Shown piece after piece: positions 8,737 through 16,853 of a DNA stretch of 64,000 nucleotides. The number at the start of each line of letters is the position of its first letter. Within the stretch, counting starts at the first letter, position 1. Both the position numbers and the translations under genes were made by a program. The stretch spans positions 62,001-126,000 of the forward strand of contig NZ_QGLE01000002.1 of assembly GCF_003173035.1 (NCBI RefSeq), in the 5' to 3' direction. The notes under the pieces were generated by a model that saw only the letters and a program-made list of their open reading frames with translations, had not been told where the DNA came from and made no database searches. This DNA comes from Zavarzinia aquatilis. GTDB taxonomy: Bacteria; Pseudomonadota; Alphaproteobacteria; Zavarziniales; Zavarziniaceae.

Positions 8737-9225
8737 TCAGACCCGATGCAGGAATTTTCCCGCGATCCCGTCGACCGACAGGGGACCGCCGCCACGGGCC
8801 AGCAGGGTGACCAGCGCACCGCCCCACAGGAACAGCTCGACCGGGTTGAAGTTGACCCCGTCGCCGGTGAAGGGCACGACGAACTGGATCATGGCCGTGA
8901 CGCCCAGCAGGGCGAGTGCGCCCAACCGGGTGAACAGGCCGAGGAACAGCAGCCAGGCCCCGCCCGCCTCGGCCGCGGTGCCGAGATAGGCCGCCACTTC
9001 CGGCGGCAGCACGGGCACGCGGTAGATTTCCTGAAACAGGAAAATCGCCTGATCGGACAGGCCAAAGCCGTCGAAGCGCGTGCTGGCGCTCTTCCAGAAC
9101 ACGAGGCCGATGCCGAGGCGAAGGCCGACCAGGCCGAAAGGCTCGGCCAGCGCGGCGAGGCGGCGCAGTCGGCCGGCAAACCCGGCGTCCGGGTCGGCGG
9201 TCATGGGCATGGTCGAGATGGTCAT
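8737..9225 (-). CDS. DoxX family membrane protein of the bufferin operon
   Basis: The true start is the ATG at 9225, which overlaps the stop of the DUF2063 gene (ATGA), so the two are translationally coupled. The 162-residue protein has about four hydrophobic helices with the DoxX signature (GLRLGIGLVFWKSASTRFDGF near the first helix and GGAWLLFLGLFTRLGALAL). DoxX proteins are common fourth members of bufferin operons; a redox or membrane role is assumed but not proven. Confidence 0.85.
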   Translation of the reverse strand: MTISTMPMTADPDAGFAGRLRRLAALAEPFGLVGLRLGIGLVFWKSASTRFDGFGLSDQAIFLFQEIYRVPVLPPEVAAYLGTAAEAGGAWLLFLGLFTRLGALALLGVTAMIQFVVPFTGDGVNFNPVELFLWGGALVTLLARGGGPLSVDGIAGKFLHRV

Positions 9226-9974
9226 GGGAAATCCCCCCCTGGGTCGGTGTCGGAAAGGCAAAGCAGACCCCGCCCGAGTGAGCGGGCGAGAATGGCCGCA
9301 AGATCGCCGCCTTCGGCGTGCGCGGCGGCCAGGGCCTCGTCCAGGCTGGCCCCGCCGACGATCGCCGACAGAAAGATGAAATCGCCGGCCTCGAGCGGCG
9401 CGGCGCGGACGAGATCGTCGCCATCGCGCCAGACAACCAGGCGGCAGGGCACATTGATGGGCCTTGTCGGCGTGCCGTCGGCGCCCGGCTGGTTGATCGA
9501 CCAGACATGATCGACCGCGTGGGCAGCGGCGATCAGCCCCGCCCCCGGCATCAGCCGCAGGCGGGCCGCGCCGTCGAGGGCCGCCGGCTCGACCGGCAAT
9601 GCCCGGGGCGCGATGGAGGCAAGGTGGCGCGTCCATTCGAAAGCCGCGACCTCGGCGATAACCGGATGGGCGGCCAGCGCCGGCTCCCCGGCGAGAAAGC
9701 CCGGGAAGGCGCCGCCGAACAGGGCAAGCCGGGCATCGGCGGGCGGCGACACGGCGAGAAAGCGCCGGGCGAGGCCGGCGAAAGCCTCCTCCCCCAGAAG
9801 GCGCAGGGTGACCGGGAAATGCAGGGCAAGGGCTGCCCGCAGGCTGCTGCCGACATGATGGACATGGATCGACAGACGGTCGGCGAAAATCCCGGCCTCG
9901 GCCCGCAGGGCCTCCGGCATGGCGCCATGGCGGAGGCCCGAGGCGAAATGGCTCTGGAATTCAGCCAAACGCAT
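9222..9974 (-). CDS. bufC: DUF2063 / HvfC-BufC-like putative DNA-binding-domain protein
   Basis: A 250-residue protein starting [14 protein letters not shown], with the N-terminal DUF2063 domain ([20 protein letters not shown], then [15 protein letters not shown]) and a C-terminal region like MbnC/HvfC. In characterised pathways this protein pairs with the DUF692 iron enzyme to modify cysteines of the precursor; the domain name 'DNA-binding' is historical. The start overlaps the end of the DUF692 gene by 14 bases. The long open frame upstream is a shadow of that gene. Confidence 0.88.
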   Translation of the reverse strand: MRLAEFQSHFASGLRHGAMPEALRAEAGIFADRLSIHVHHVGSSLRAALALHFPVTLRLLGEEAFAGLARRFLAVSPPADARLALFGGAFPGFLAGEPALAAHPVIAEVAAFEWTRHLASIAPRALPVEPAALDGAARLRLMPGAGLIAAAHAVDHVWSINQPGADGTPTRPINVPCRLVVWRDGDDLVRAAPLEAGDFIFLSAIVGGASLDEALAAAHAEGGDLAAILARSLGRGLLCLSDTDPGGDFP

Positions 9975-10815
9975 GGCGTTCCCCCTCCGGCATCGGTTGG
10001 GCGGCAAGGAAACCGTCGATCCGCGCCGCCTCGGCCAGAAGGCCCGATAGCGGCGGCAGGCGGCTGTCCCATTCGAGCAACAGGGGTGCGTCCGGGCACA
10101 GTGGGCGAACCCGGGCGAGCAGCGCCAGCACATCGTCGCACACGGGGCTGCCGTGATCGTCGATCAGCACGGGGCCTTCCGGCCGCTCCACCCGGGCATG
10201 GCCGGCGAGGTGAATTTCACCCACCGCGCGCAGGGGCATGGCGGCGAGATCGGCGAGCGGATCGGTGCCGAGGTTGCTGGCCGACACGAAGATATTGTTG
10301 AGGTCGAGCAGCAGGCCGCAGCCCGTCCGCGCGACCAGGGCGGAGAGGAAATCGCCCTCGCCCATGTCGGAGGCGGCGAAGGCGACATAGCTCGATGGAT
10401 TCTCGATCAGCAGCGGACGTTTCAGGCGGTCCTGCACCCGGCCGATATTGGCCGCGACGATATCCAGCGCCTCGAAACTGCGCGGCAGCGGCAGAAGATC
10501 ATTCCAGTAGTGCCCGCCCGCGACCGACCACGCCAGATGTTCGGAGACGAGATCGGGCTCGATCCGCGCCACCAGCCGGGCGAACCGCGCGAGGTGGGCG
10601 TCGTCGATCCCGCCGGCCGAGCCGAGCGAGACGCCGACGCCATGCACGGAAACCGGCAGGTCGCGCCGCACCCTTTGCAGCAGGGCGAAATCCGGGCCTT
10701 CGATCATGTGATTCTCGGCATGGATTTCGACGAAGCCGCGGGCGGCACCGCCCGCGGCCAATTCGGCCAGATGCGGGGCACGCAGCCCGATGCCGGCATG
10801 GTGCCCCGCGATCAC
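9961..10815 (-). CDS. bufB: DUF692 multinuclear iron enzyme, MbnB/HvfB/BufB-like
   Basis: All characteristic DUF692 metal-ligand motifs are present in order: EIHAENH, SVHGVG, SEHLAW, IENPSSY, LDLNNI, EIHLAGH, DDHGSPV and EWD. The fold is a TIM barrel binding two or three irons that uses O2 to convert precursor cysteines into (thio)oxazole-type groups. I chose the GTG at 10815, 4 bases after the bufA stop and preceded by AAGGG; an in-frame ATG at 10851 would overlap bufA by 32 bases. The protein is about 284 residues, normal for the family. Confidence 0.92.
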   Translation of the reverse strand: MIAGHHAGIGLRAPHLAELAAGGAARGFVEIHAENHMIEGPDFALLQRVRRDLPVSVHGVGVSLGSAGGIDDAHLARFARLVARIEPDLVSEHLAWSVAGGHYWNDLLPLPRSFEALDIVAANIGRVQDRLKRPLLIENPSSYVAFAASDMGEGDFLSALVARTGCGLLLDLNNIFVSASNLGTDPLADLAAMPLRAVGEIHLAGHARVERPEGPVLIDDHGSPVCDDVLALLARVRPLCPDAPLLLEWDSRLPPLSGLLAEAARIDGFLAAQPMPEGERHAFG

Positions 10816-10819
10816 CGGA

Positions 10820-11086
10820 TCAGCCCTTGGTCGGGGTGAGCGAGCCGCCATTCAGCTTGGCGCAGGTGCCGGCGGGCACCAGGATCCAGGCATCCTTCTG
10901 ACCATCGACGCTCGAGGTGCCGGCGCAGGAGGCGGTCGCGGTCTGGCAGTCATTCTGCCCGGCCTTGGCGACGCCATAGCATTTCTCGTTGTCGGCGGCG
11001 AAGGCGCCGGTCGAGATGAGGCCCGAAGCGGCGGCGATTGTGGCGGCGAAAAGCGAGGCCGTGGCCGTCTTCCCGATCATGGACAT
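10820..11086 (-). CDS. bufA: Bufferin-type RiPP precursor (DUF2282, BufA1-like)
   Basis: An 88-residue protein with an N-terminal signal peptide ending about residue 31 (ISTGAFAA) and four cysteines at 36, 47, 54 and 75 in the order KCYG, NDC, SCAG and PAGTC. This is the four-Cys core of DUF2282 precursors. In known bufferins the two central cysteines are modified by the DUF692/DUF2063 enzyme pair, and the mature peptide binds copper in the periplasm. A strong AGGAG lies 7 bases before the ATG. It is the first gene of the operon and diverges from sigF. The copper role is inferred from the family. Confidence 0.92.
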   Translation of the reverse strand: MSMIGKTATASLFAATIAAASGLISTGAFAADNEKCYGVAKAGQNDCQTATASCAGTSSVDGQKDAWILVPAGTCAKLNGGSLTPTKG

Positions 11087-11148
11087 GAAAATCTCCTGTG
11101 GTTCTCGAATGCTGGGAGCGGCGGTCATCCATCCGTCTCGACTGTTGG

Positions 11149-11173
11149 TTCGGCCGCCACGGCGAAAAGTTAC
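11149..11173 (-). promoter_or_regulatory. SigF-like ECF promoter of the buf operon
   Basis: On the minus strand GTAAC is followed after exactly 16 bases by CGAA, about 60 bases upstream of bufA. This resembles the GTAAC...CGAA promoters reported for SigF of Caulobacter. It lies in the 166-base gap between bufA and sigF, reading toward bufA. I recall the consensus from memory, so the spacing match should be checked. Confidence 0.65.
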
Positions 11174-11252
11174 GCCACTCTCGAAATGCCACGGTTTGGC
11201 TGTATTGTTCAGGCTCGACTCGCGGGCATGGGCGTCGCGGAACGGGACAGGC

Positions 11253-11834
11253 ATGGCGGACGGCGGTGAAGAGGGCGAAGAACTCGCTCGGCTGATGGCG
11301 GCGGCGCAGGACGGCGACAAGCGCGCCTATGCCACCCTGCTGCAGGCGGTCACGCCCTATCTGCGGGCGCAGGCCCGGCGCTATCTGCGCTCGCCGCAGG
11401 ATGTCGAGGATGTCGTGCAGGAAATCCTGTTGACCATCCACCGGGTGCGCCACACATATGACCCGGCACGGCCCTTCCTGCCCTGGCTGGTGGCGATCGC
11501 GCGGCGCCGCGTGGTCGACCGTCTGCGCGGCAAGGGTCGCCGGGACAGCCATGAAGTCGTCGTCTCCCCGGACGATGAAACTTTTGCCAATGCACCGGCG
11601 AACATCCCTGAGGAAGAGGCCGATCACAGCCGGCTCCACGCCGCGATAGCCGCGCTGCCCCCGGGCCAGCGGCTGGCGGTGGAGTTGCTGAAATTCAAGG
11701 ATATGTCGCTGAAGGAGGCTTCCGACTTCAGCGGCATGTCGGTCGGCTCTCTGAAAGTGGCGGCCCATCGGGCCTACAAGGCGCTGCGCATGGCGCTGAC
11801 GGGCTCGCCGGGCGAAGATGAGACGAGAGGTTGA
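11253..11834 (+). CDS. sigF: ECF sigma factor, SigF-like
   Basis: A 193-residue ECF sigma factor. Region 2 runs through [20 protein letters not shown] and the [14 protein letters not shown] motif. Region 4 holds [23 protein letters not shown] and the [16 protein letters not shown] recognition helix. Long upstream in-frame extensions are not supported; the ATG at 11253 ([11 protein letters not shown]) has a GGGACAGG upstream. The next gene encodes an NrsF-type anti-sigma factor, and the divergent gene is a bufferin precursor. SigF systems of this type respond to copper and other metals in Caulobacter. Confidence 0.9.
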   Translation: MADGGEEGEELARLMAAAQDGDKRAYATLLQAVTPYLRAQARRYLRSPQDVEDVVQEILLTIHRVRHTYDPARPFLPWLVAIARRRVVDRLRGKGRRDSHEVVVSPDDETFANAPANIPEEEADHSRLHAAIAALPPGQRLAVELLKFKDMSLKEASDFSGMSVGSLKVAAHRAYKALRMALTGSPGEDETRG

Positions 11835-11844
11835 GAGAGTAACG

Positions 11845-12498
11845 GTGACGACGCAGACCGATCAATTGATCGAAGCCCTGGTGACGGGCGCAAAGCCGGT
11901 ACGCCGGCTGCGCCCGCCCATGCTGCGCGCCGCCTTCTGGCTGGCCCTCGCCGGCGCGCTGATTGCGGGGATCACCGTCTATCACGCCAACGAAGAGGGC
12001 GAAGGCCTGAAGCACCTCTTCGGCGACCTCGCCCACACCAAGTTCACCCTGCAGTGGCTGGCCAGCCTCGCGACCGGCATCACCGCCGTGATCGCCGCTT
12101 TCGAACTCAGCCTGCCCGACCGCTCGCGCGCCTGGCGCCTGCTGCCGGTGCCGGCCGCCGCGCTGTGGCTGCTCACCCTCGGCTATGGCTGCTTCACCGA
12201 CTGGGTCGAATACGGGCCGGACGGCTTCGTCGCCGGTCACAGCGTGCAATGCCTGACCACGATCATCGGCACCAGCGTGCCGCTCGGCCTCGGCCTCGCC
12301 TTCATGCTGAGCCACGCCGGGGCCAGCCGCCCGGTCGATACGATCGTCATCGGCGCCCTTGGCCTTGCCGCCCTGTCGGCGACCGGCCTCAGCCTCTATC
12401 ACGATCTCGACGCGACGTTGATGATCATCGTCTGGCATGTCGTCGTGGCCAGCCTCGTCGTCGCGATCAGCCGGCTGCGCGCCCGTCGCCGGGCCTGA
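11845..12498 (+). CDS. nrsF: NrsF family (DUF1109) membrane anti-sigma factor
   Basis: A protein of about 217 residues with six predicted membrane helices after a short cytoplasmic N-terminus (TDQLIEALVTGAKPVRRLRPP), typical of NrsF. A conserved cysteine pair is visible in GYGCFTDW and HSVQCLT; in Caulobacter NrsF, two conserved Cys are needed for the metal response. I chose GTG 11845 because of the GAGAGAG before it and the normal family N-terminus; ATG 11818 in frame overlaps sigF by 17 bases. It holds SigF inactive at the membrane until metal stress. Confidence 0.88.
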   Translation: MTTQTDQLIEALVTGAKPVRRLRPPMLRAAFWLALAGALIAGITVYHANEEGEGLKHLFGDLAHTKFTLQWLASLATGITAVIAAFELSLPDRSRAWRLLPVPAAALWLLTLGYGCFTDWVEYGPDGFVAGHSVQCLTTIIGTSVPLGLGLAFMLSHAGASRPVDTIVIGALGLAALSATGLSLYHDLDATLMIIVWHVVVASLVVAISRLRARRRA

Positions 12499-12522
12499 AA
12501 CCGTCCCCTTAAGTCCCATTGC

Positions 12523-12559
12523 GTCCGGCCCCGCTCCCGGGGCATTCTGCCGGCCGGAC
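12523..12559. other. Large composite hairpin after nrsF
   Basis: GTCCGGCC at 12523-12530 pairs with GGCCGGAC at 12552-12559, with a CCCCG/CGGGG inner stem. There is no T-run, so it is a weak candidate for a terminator or an mRNA stabilising element before the carbonic anhydrase gene. Confidence 0.35.
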
Positions 12560-12581
12560 CGTGACTTGGGGGGCTTTGCGC

Positions 12582-13106
12582 ATGATCTATCGTCTGGGCG
12601 ACCGGCGCGTCGTTTGCGAAGAGGGTGTGTGGATCGCCCCGGGGGCGGCCGTGATCGGCTCGGTCGTGCTGAAACGCAACGCCAGCATCTGGTTCAACTG
12701 CGTCATCCGCGGCGACAACGATCCCATCGTCATCGGCGAGAACACCAATATCCAGGACGGCTCGGTCCTGCACACGGACGACGGCGTGCCGCTCGACATC
12801 GGCTCGCATGTCACCGTTGGGCACAAGGTGATGCTGCATGGCTGCGTCATCGGCGACAACACGCTGATCGGCATCAACTCCGTCGTCCTGAACCGGGCGA
12901 AGATCGGCCGCAACTGCATTATCGGCGCCAACAGCCTGATCCCCGAGGGCAAGGAAATCCCCGATGGCTCCCTCGTCATGGGCAGCCCGGGCCGGGTTAT
13001 ACGCCAGCTGACCGAGACCCAGGCGCAGATCCTGACCATGCAGGCGCTGCATTACGTCGAGAACGCCCGGCGCTATGCCCGCGATCTCGCCCCCGATTCG
13101 GTGTAA
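12582..13106 (+). CDS. Gamma-class carbonic anhydrase family protein
   Basis: A 174-residue left-handed beta-helix protein with hexapeptide repeats throughout ([32 protein letters not shown]). Three histidines that may bind zinc are at about residues 64, 81 and 86 ([12 protein letters not shown]). This layout matches YrdA/PaaY-type gamma carbonic anhydrase-like proteins; the activity is not certain, since some members are inactive or act on other substrates. An upstream extension of the frame to 12519 is possible but starts before the natural N-terminus [10 protein letters not shown]. Confidence 0.88.
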   Translation: MIYRLGDRRVVCEEGVWIAPGAAVIGSVVLKRNASIWFNCVIRGDNDPIVIGENTNIQDGSVLHTDDGVPLDIGSHVTVGHKVMLHGCVIGDNTLIGINSVVLNRAKIGRNCIIGANSLIPEGKEIPDGSLVMGSPGRVIRQLTETQAQILTMQALHYVENARRYARDLAPDSV

Positions 13107-13163
13107 TCCCTTTCAGGTCGGCCCCCGATCCCCAGATAACCCGGGACAGCAGCGGAGTCAGCC

Positions 13164-13796
13164 ATGTCCGACCGGCCCCAGATCTTCGGCATTCCGACCA
13201 GCACCTTCTGCTGGACCACCCGCCTCGTCTGCGCCGAGAAGGGCCAGCCGCACGATTTCTTCGAGATGATCCCGGGCGGCGTGCTGGATGGCGTGCGCCA
13301 TCCCTTCGCGCGGGTGCCGGTGCTGCGCTACCACGGCGTCACCGTCTACGAATCCATGGCGATCGCCCGCTTCCTCGACCGCGAGCTGCCGGGGGCGGCC
13401 TTGCAGCCGGCGGACAGTTTCGCCCTCGCCCGCATGGATCAATGGATCAGCGCGACCTCGGACTATCTCTATGACACGCTGATCGTCGGCATCGTCGGCG
13501 AGCGGCTGGTCGCCCCGCTCGACGGGCGGGAGCCGGACGAAACCATCGTCGCCGAACAGACCGAGGTCATGCGCGAGCAACTGGGCGTGATCGACGAAAT
13601 CCTGTGCGGCAGCCGCTATCTCGCGGGTGACACGCTCACCCTCGCCGACCTGTTCCTCGCCCCGCTCATCCACTGGACCGACAAGACGCCGGAAGGCGGC
13701 GAGGCGCTCGACCTCTATCCGACGTTGCGCCGCTGGTTCCACGGCATGGCCGAGCGGGACAGTTTCAAGGCCACCATCCCGCTCGTCCACATCTGA
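13164..13796 (+). CDS. Glutathione S-transferase family protein
   Basis: A 210-residue protein with an N-terminal thioredoxin-like domain (IFGIPTSTFCWTTRLVCAEKG, then ARVPVLRYHGVTVYESMAIARFL with the cis-Pro and ES glutathione contacts) and an all-helical C-terminal domain (AGDTLTLADLFLAPLIHW). This is the standard soluble GST plan. The substrate is unknown. The gene ends exactly where the convergent mscL gene ends, with no base between the stop codons. Confidence 0.85.
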   Translation: MSDRPQIFGIPTSTFCWTTRLVCAEKGQPHDFFEMIPGGVLDGVRHPFARVPVLRYHGVTVYESMAIARFLDRELPGAALQPADSFALARMDQWISATSDYLYDTLIVGIVGERLVAPLDGREPDETIVAEQTEVMREQLGVIDEILCGSRYLAGDTLTLADLFLAPLIHWTDKTPEGGEALDLYPTLRRWFHGMAERDSFKATIPLVHI

Positions 13797-14201
13797 TCAC
13801 TTGGACTGCAGGGTATCCCGGATCTCGGTCAGCAGCTTCTCGGTCGGGGTCGGGGCGGTCGCCACCGGCGTGCGCTTCACCACGCGGTTCACCGCCTTGA
13901 TCAGCAGGAACACGGCGAAGGACACGATCAGGAACTGGATCATCACATTGATGAAGGAGCCATAGGCGATCACCGCCGCCTTGGCCTCGCGCGCCGCCGC
14001 CAGCGACGAATATTCCACGCCCGACAGGTTGATGTAGAGGCCCGAGAAGTCGATGCCGCCGACGATCACGCCGATCGGCGGCATGATGATGTCGTCAACC
14101 AGCGAAGTTACGATCTTGCCGAAAGCCGCGCCAATGATGACGCCGACCGCGAGGTCGAGCACATTGCCGCGCATGATGAAGGCTTTGAATTCATTAAGCA
14201 T
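13797..14201 (-). CDS. mscL: Large-conductance mechanosensitive channel
   Basis: A 134-residue MscL. The N-terminus [20 protein letters not shown] is the amphipathic helix and TM1 constriction region, followed by a short periplasmic loop, TM2 ([21 protein letters not shown]) and a charged C-terminal helix. It forms a homopentameric pore that opens under membrane tension in hypo-osmotic shock. The start at 14201 has AGAGGGG upstream; an in-frame extension to 14276 is not needed. Confidence 0.95.
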   Translation of the reverse strand: MLNEFKAFIMRGNVLDLAVGVIIGAAFGKIVTSLVDDIIMPPIGVIVGGIDFSGLYINLSGVEYSSLAAAREAKAAVIAYGSFINVMIQFLIVSFAVFLLIKAVNRVVKRTPVATAPTPTEKLLTEIRDTLQSK

Positions 14202-14272
14202 GATGACCCCTCTTGCGATCTCCAGAGGATTCATGACACGGCGCCCGGGTCGATTGCAAATAAGAGGCGCGG

Positions 14273-14644
14273 TCAACTGGCGGCAGGATGGTTAACGCCC
14301 CCGCCCAGCACTTCGGCATAATGCGCGGGCTTGAAGCCGACGACCAGCCGACCGCCGAGATCGAGCACCGGCCGCTTGATCATCGACGGCTGCGCCAGCA
14401 TCAGCGCGATGGCCTTGTCCCGCGTCAGTCCCTCCCGCTCCGCCTCCGGCAACTTGCGGAAGGTGGTGCCGGCCCGGTTCAGCAGCACCTCCCAGCCCAG
14501 GGCATCGCACCAGGATTCCAGCCGCGCCCGGTCGATCCCCGAGACCTTGTAATCGTGAAACTCATGACCGACGCCAGCAGCGGCGAGCCAGTCGCGCGCC
14601 TTCTTCATCGTGTCGCAATTCTTGATGCCGTAGATGGTGATCAT
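14273..14644 (-). CDS. ArsC/Spx-like reductase family protein (YffB type)
   Basis: A 123-residue thioredoxin-fold protein. The N-terminus [19 protein letters not shown] has a single Cys at the usual ArsC site (CxxxxK), and the C-terminal [14 protein letters not shown] matches the family. It resembles YffB rather than true arsenate reductase. No arsenic genes are nearby, and the substrate is unknown. Confidence 0.85.
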   Translation of the reverse strand: MITIYGIKNCDTMKKARDWLAAAGVGHEFHDYKVSGIDRARLESWCDALGWEVLLNRAGTTFRKLPEAEREGLTRDKAIALMLAQPSMIKRPVLDLGGRLVVGFKPAHYAEVLGGGVNHPAAS

Positions 14645-14738
14645 GGCGTGTCCCTCGTCCGCTCGGGTCTTGATGCCACGGTCGATGCTGGAGGAAAAGC
14701 CGGACAGTCGATAGAAGACATCTATTGAACTACGCTGT

Positions 14739-14767
14739 TTGACCGCTTGATCGCGATTGCCTATTGG
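14739..14767 (+). promoter_or_regulatory. Candidate promoter for the fds operon
   Basis: TTGACC followed 17 bases later by TATTGG, about 41 bases before the fdsG ATG. It is the best sigma-70-like match in the 163-base gap upstream of fdsG. Confidence 0.45.
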
Positions 14768-14807
14768 CGGATGGTGACCTGACCCTTGGGCATCGGGAAC
14801 TCGCGGC

Positions 14808-15299
14808 ATGGCGGCTAAACAATCGGTGAACAGCGCGAACACGAACCCCGTGCCGCGCCTCGCGGAGATCATTGCCGCGCATGGCCATGTCGCCGGCCCC
14901 ACCCTGCCGACGCTGCACGCGATCCAGGCCGAATTCGGCCATATCCCGGCCGAGGCGATCCAGATGATCGCCGATGCCGAGAACCGTTCGCGGGCCGAGA
15001 TTCACGGCGTCGTCAGTTTCTATCACGACTATCGCGAGACACCCGCCGGGCGCCATGTGGTGAAGGTCTGCCGGGCCGAGGCGTGCCAGGCCATGGGCGG
15101 GGAAGCGGTCGCCGCGCATGTCGCCGAACGCCTCGGTCTTGGTTTTGGCGAGACGGCGGCGGATGGCGGCGTGACCCTTGAGAACGTCTATTGCCTCGGC
15201 CTTTGCGCCACCGCGCCCGCGGCCCAGATCGACGAGCGGCCCTGCGGTCGCCTGACGCCGGAGCGGGCCGACAGACTGCTGGCGGGGCTGATCCGATGA
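14808..15299 (+). CDS. fdsG: NAD-dependent formate dehydrogenase gamma subunit
   Basis: A 163-residue NuoE-like [2Fe-2S] protein. The four cluster cysteines are in VCRAEACQ and YCLGLCA. The fold binds one [2Fe-2S] cluster and relays electrons to the FMN subunit. Its stop overlaps the fdsB ATG (ATGA). First gene of the soluble, O2-tolerant FdsGBA complex that oxidises formate to CO2 with NAD+. Confidence 0.93.
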   Translation: MAAKQSVNSANTNPVPRLAEIIAAHGHVAGPTLPTLHAIQAEFGHIPAEAIQMIADAENRSRAEIHGVVSFYHDYRETPAGRHVVKVCRAEACQAMGGEAVAAHVAERLGLGFGETAADGGVTLENVYCLGLCATAPAAQIDERPCGRLTPERADRLLAGLIR

Positions 15300-16843
15300 G
15301 CGTTACCTTCTATGTTCCGCAGGATGCCGCCGCCCTCGCCGTCGGCGCCGACGAGGTCGTGGAGGCGATCCGCCTCGAAGCGGGCAAGCGCGGCCTCGCC
15401 GCCCGCATCATCCGCAACGGCTCGCGCGGGATGTTCTGGCTGGAGCCGCTGGTCGAGGTGGTGACGCCTGCCGGCCGCGTCGCCTATGGCCCGGTCGCGC
15501 CCGAGGATGTCCCTGCCCTGTTCGACGCCGGCATGGCGGAGGGTCTCGGCGGCCTCGGCCCGACCGAGGAGCTGCCCTTCCTCAAAAGACAGACCCGTTT
15601 CACCTTCGCCCGCTGCGGCGTGATCGCGCCGCTGTCGCTGGCGGACTACGCGGCGATGGACGGCTGGAAGGGCCTCGCCAAGGCCGTCGCCATGGAACCC
15701 GCCGCAATTGTCGCCGAGGTGACAACATCGGGCCTGCGCGGGCGGGGCGGCGCCGGCTTTCCGACCGGCATCAAGTGGAAGACCGTGCTCGACGCCCCGG
15801 GCAGCCGGAAATACATCGTCGCCAACGCCGACGAAGGCGACAGCGGCACCTTCGCCGACCGCATGTTGATGGAAGGCGATCCGTTCCATCTGATCGAGGG
15901 CATGGCCATCGCCGGCCTCGCGGTCGGGGCCGAGCATGGTTACATCTACACCCGCTCGGAATATCCGCACGCGATCGCCATCATGGAAGCGGCGATCGGC
16001 CTTGCCCGCGATGCCGGCTATCTCGGCCCGTCGGTCATGGGTTCGGGCCGGGCCTTCGACATGGAAATCCGCACCGGCGCGGGGGCCTATGTCTGCGGCG
16101 AGGAAACCGCCCTCCTCGAGAGCATCGAGGGCAAGCGCGGCCAGGTCCGCGCCAAGCCGCCCCTGCCCGCGCACGAAGGCCTGTTCAGCTGCCCGACCGT
16201 GATCAACAACATCCTGTCGCTGACCGCTGTGCCCTTCATCCTCGACAAGGGGGCGGAGACTTACGCCAATGTCGGCTTCGGCCGCTCGCGCGGGACGATG
16301 CCCATTCAGCTCGCCGGCAATATCGCGAGGGGCGGGCTTTACGAGATCGGCTTCGGCATCACTCTCGGCGAGCTGGTGAACGAGGTCGGCGGCGGCACGG
16401 CGACGGGTCGGCCGGTGAAGGCGGTGCAGGTCGGCGGCCCGCTCGGCGCCTATTTCCCGCCCGCCCTGTTCGACACGCCCTTCGACTATGAAGCCTTCAC
16501 CAAGGCGGGCGGTCTCATCGGTCACGGCGGCATCGTCGTCTTCGACGAGAGTGCCGACATGGCAAAGCAGGCGCGCTTCGCCATGGAGTTCTGCGCCATC
16601 GAATCCTGCGGCAAATGCACGCCCTGCCGCATCGGCTCGACGAGGGGCGTCGAGACCATCGACAAGATCATCGCCGGGCGCGAGGTCGCGGCCAATATCG
16701 CCCTCATCGAAGACCTGTGCGAGACGATGAAGTTCGGCTCGCTCTGCGCCCTCGGCGGTTTCACGCCCTATCCGGTCCTGAGCGCCCTGCACCATTTCCC
16801 CGACGACTTCGCCAGGCCGCGCCCCGCGCAGGCGGCGGAATAG
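15296..16843 (+). CDS. fdsB: NAD-dependent formate dehydrogenase beta subunit
   Basis: A 515-residue NuoF-like flavoprotein with an N-terminal thioredoxin-like domain. The FMN/NADH-binding site is RGRGGAGFPTGIKW, followed by ANADEGDSGTFADR and GAYVCGEETALLES. The C-terminal 4Fe-4S site is SCGKCTPCR plus a later Cys (GSLCALGGF). It reduces NAD+ with electrons from the alpha subunit. The ATG at 15296 overlaps the fdsG stop, so the two are coupled. Confidence 0.93.
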   Translation: MSVTFYVPQDAAALAVGADEVVEAIRLEAGKRGLAARIIRNGSRGMFWLEPLVEVVTPAGRVAYGPVAPEDVPALFDAGMAEGLGGLGPTEELPFLKRQTRFTFARCGVIAPLSLADYAAMDGWKGLAKAVAMEPAAIVAEVTTSGLRGRGGAGFPTGIKWKTVLDAPGSRKYIVANADEGDSGTFADRMLMEGDPFHLIEGMAIAGLAVGAEHGYIYTRSEYPHAIAIMEAAIGLARDAGYLGPSVMGSGRAFDMEIRTGAGAYVCGEETALLESIEGKRGQVRAKPPLPAHEGLFSCPTVINNILSLTAVPFILDKGAETYANVGFGRSRGTMPIQLAGNIARGGLYEIGFGITLGELVNEVGGGTATGRPVKAVQVGGPLGAYFPPALFDTPFDYEAFTKAGGLIGHGGIVVFDESADMAKQARFAMEFCAIESCGKCTPCRIGSTRGVETIDKIIAGREVAANIALIEDLCETMKFGSLCALGGFTPYPVLSALHHFPDDFARPRPAQAAE

Positions 16844-16853
16844 GAAACGAGCC

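Noticed and set aside
11864-11877. GATCAATTGATC palindrome within nrsF as an FNR site
   Set aside because: The half-sites are in the opposite order to TTGAT-N4-ATCAA and lie inside the coding sequence.
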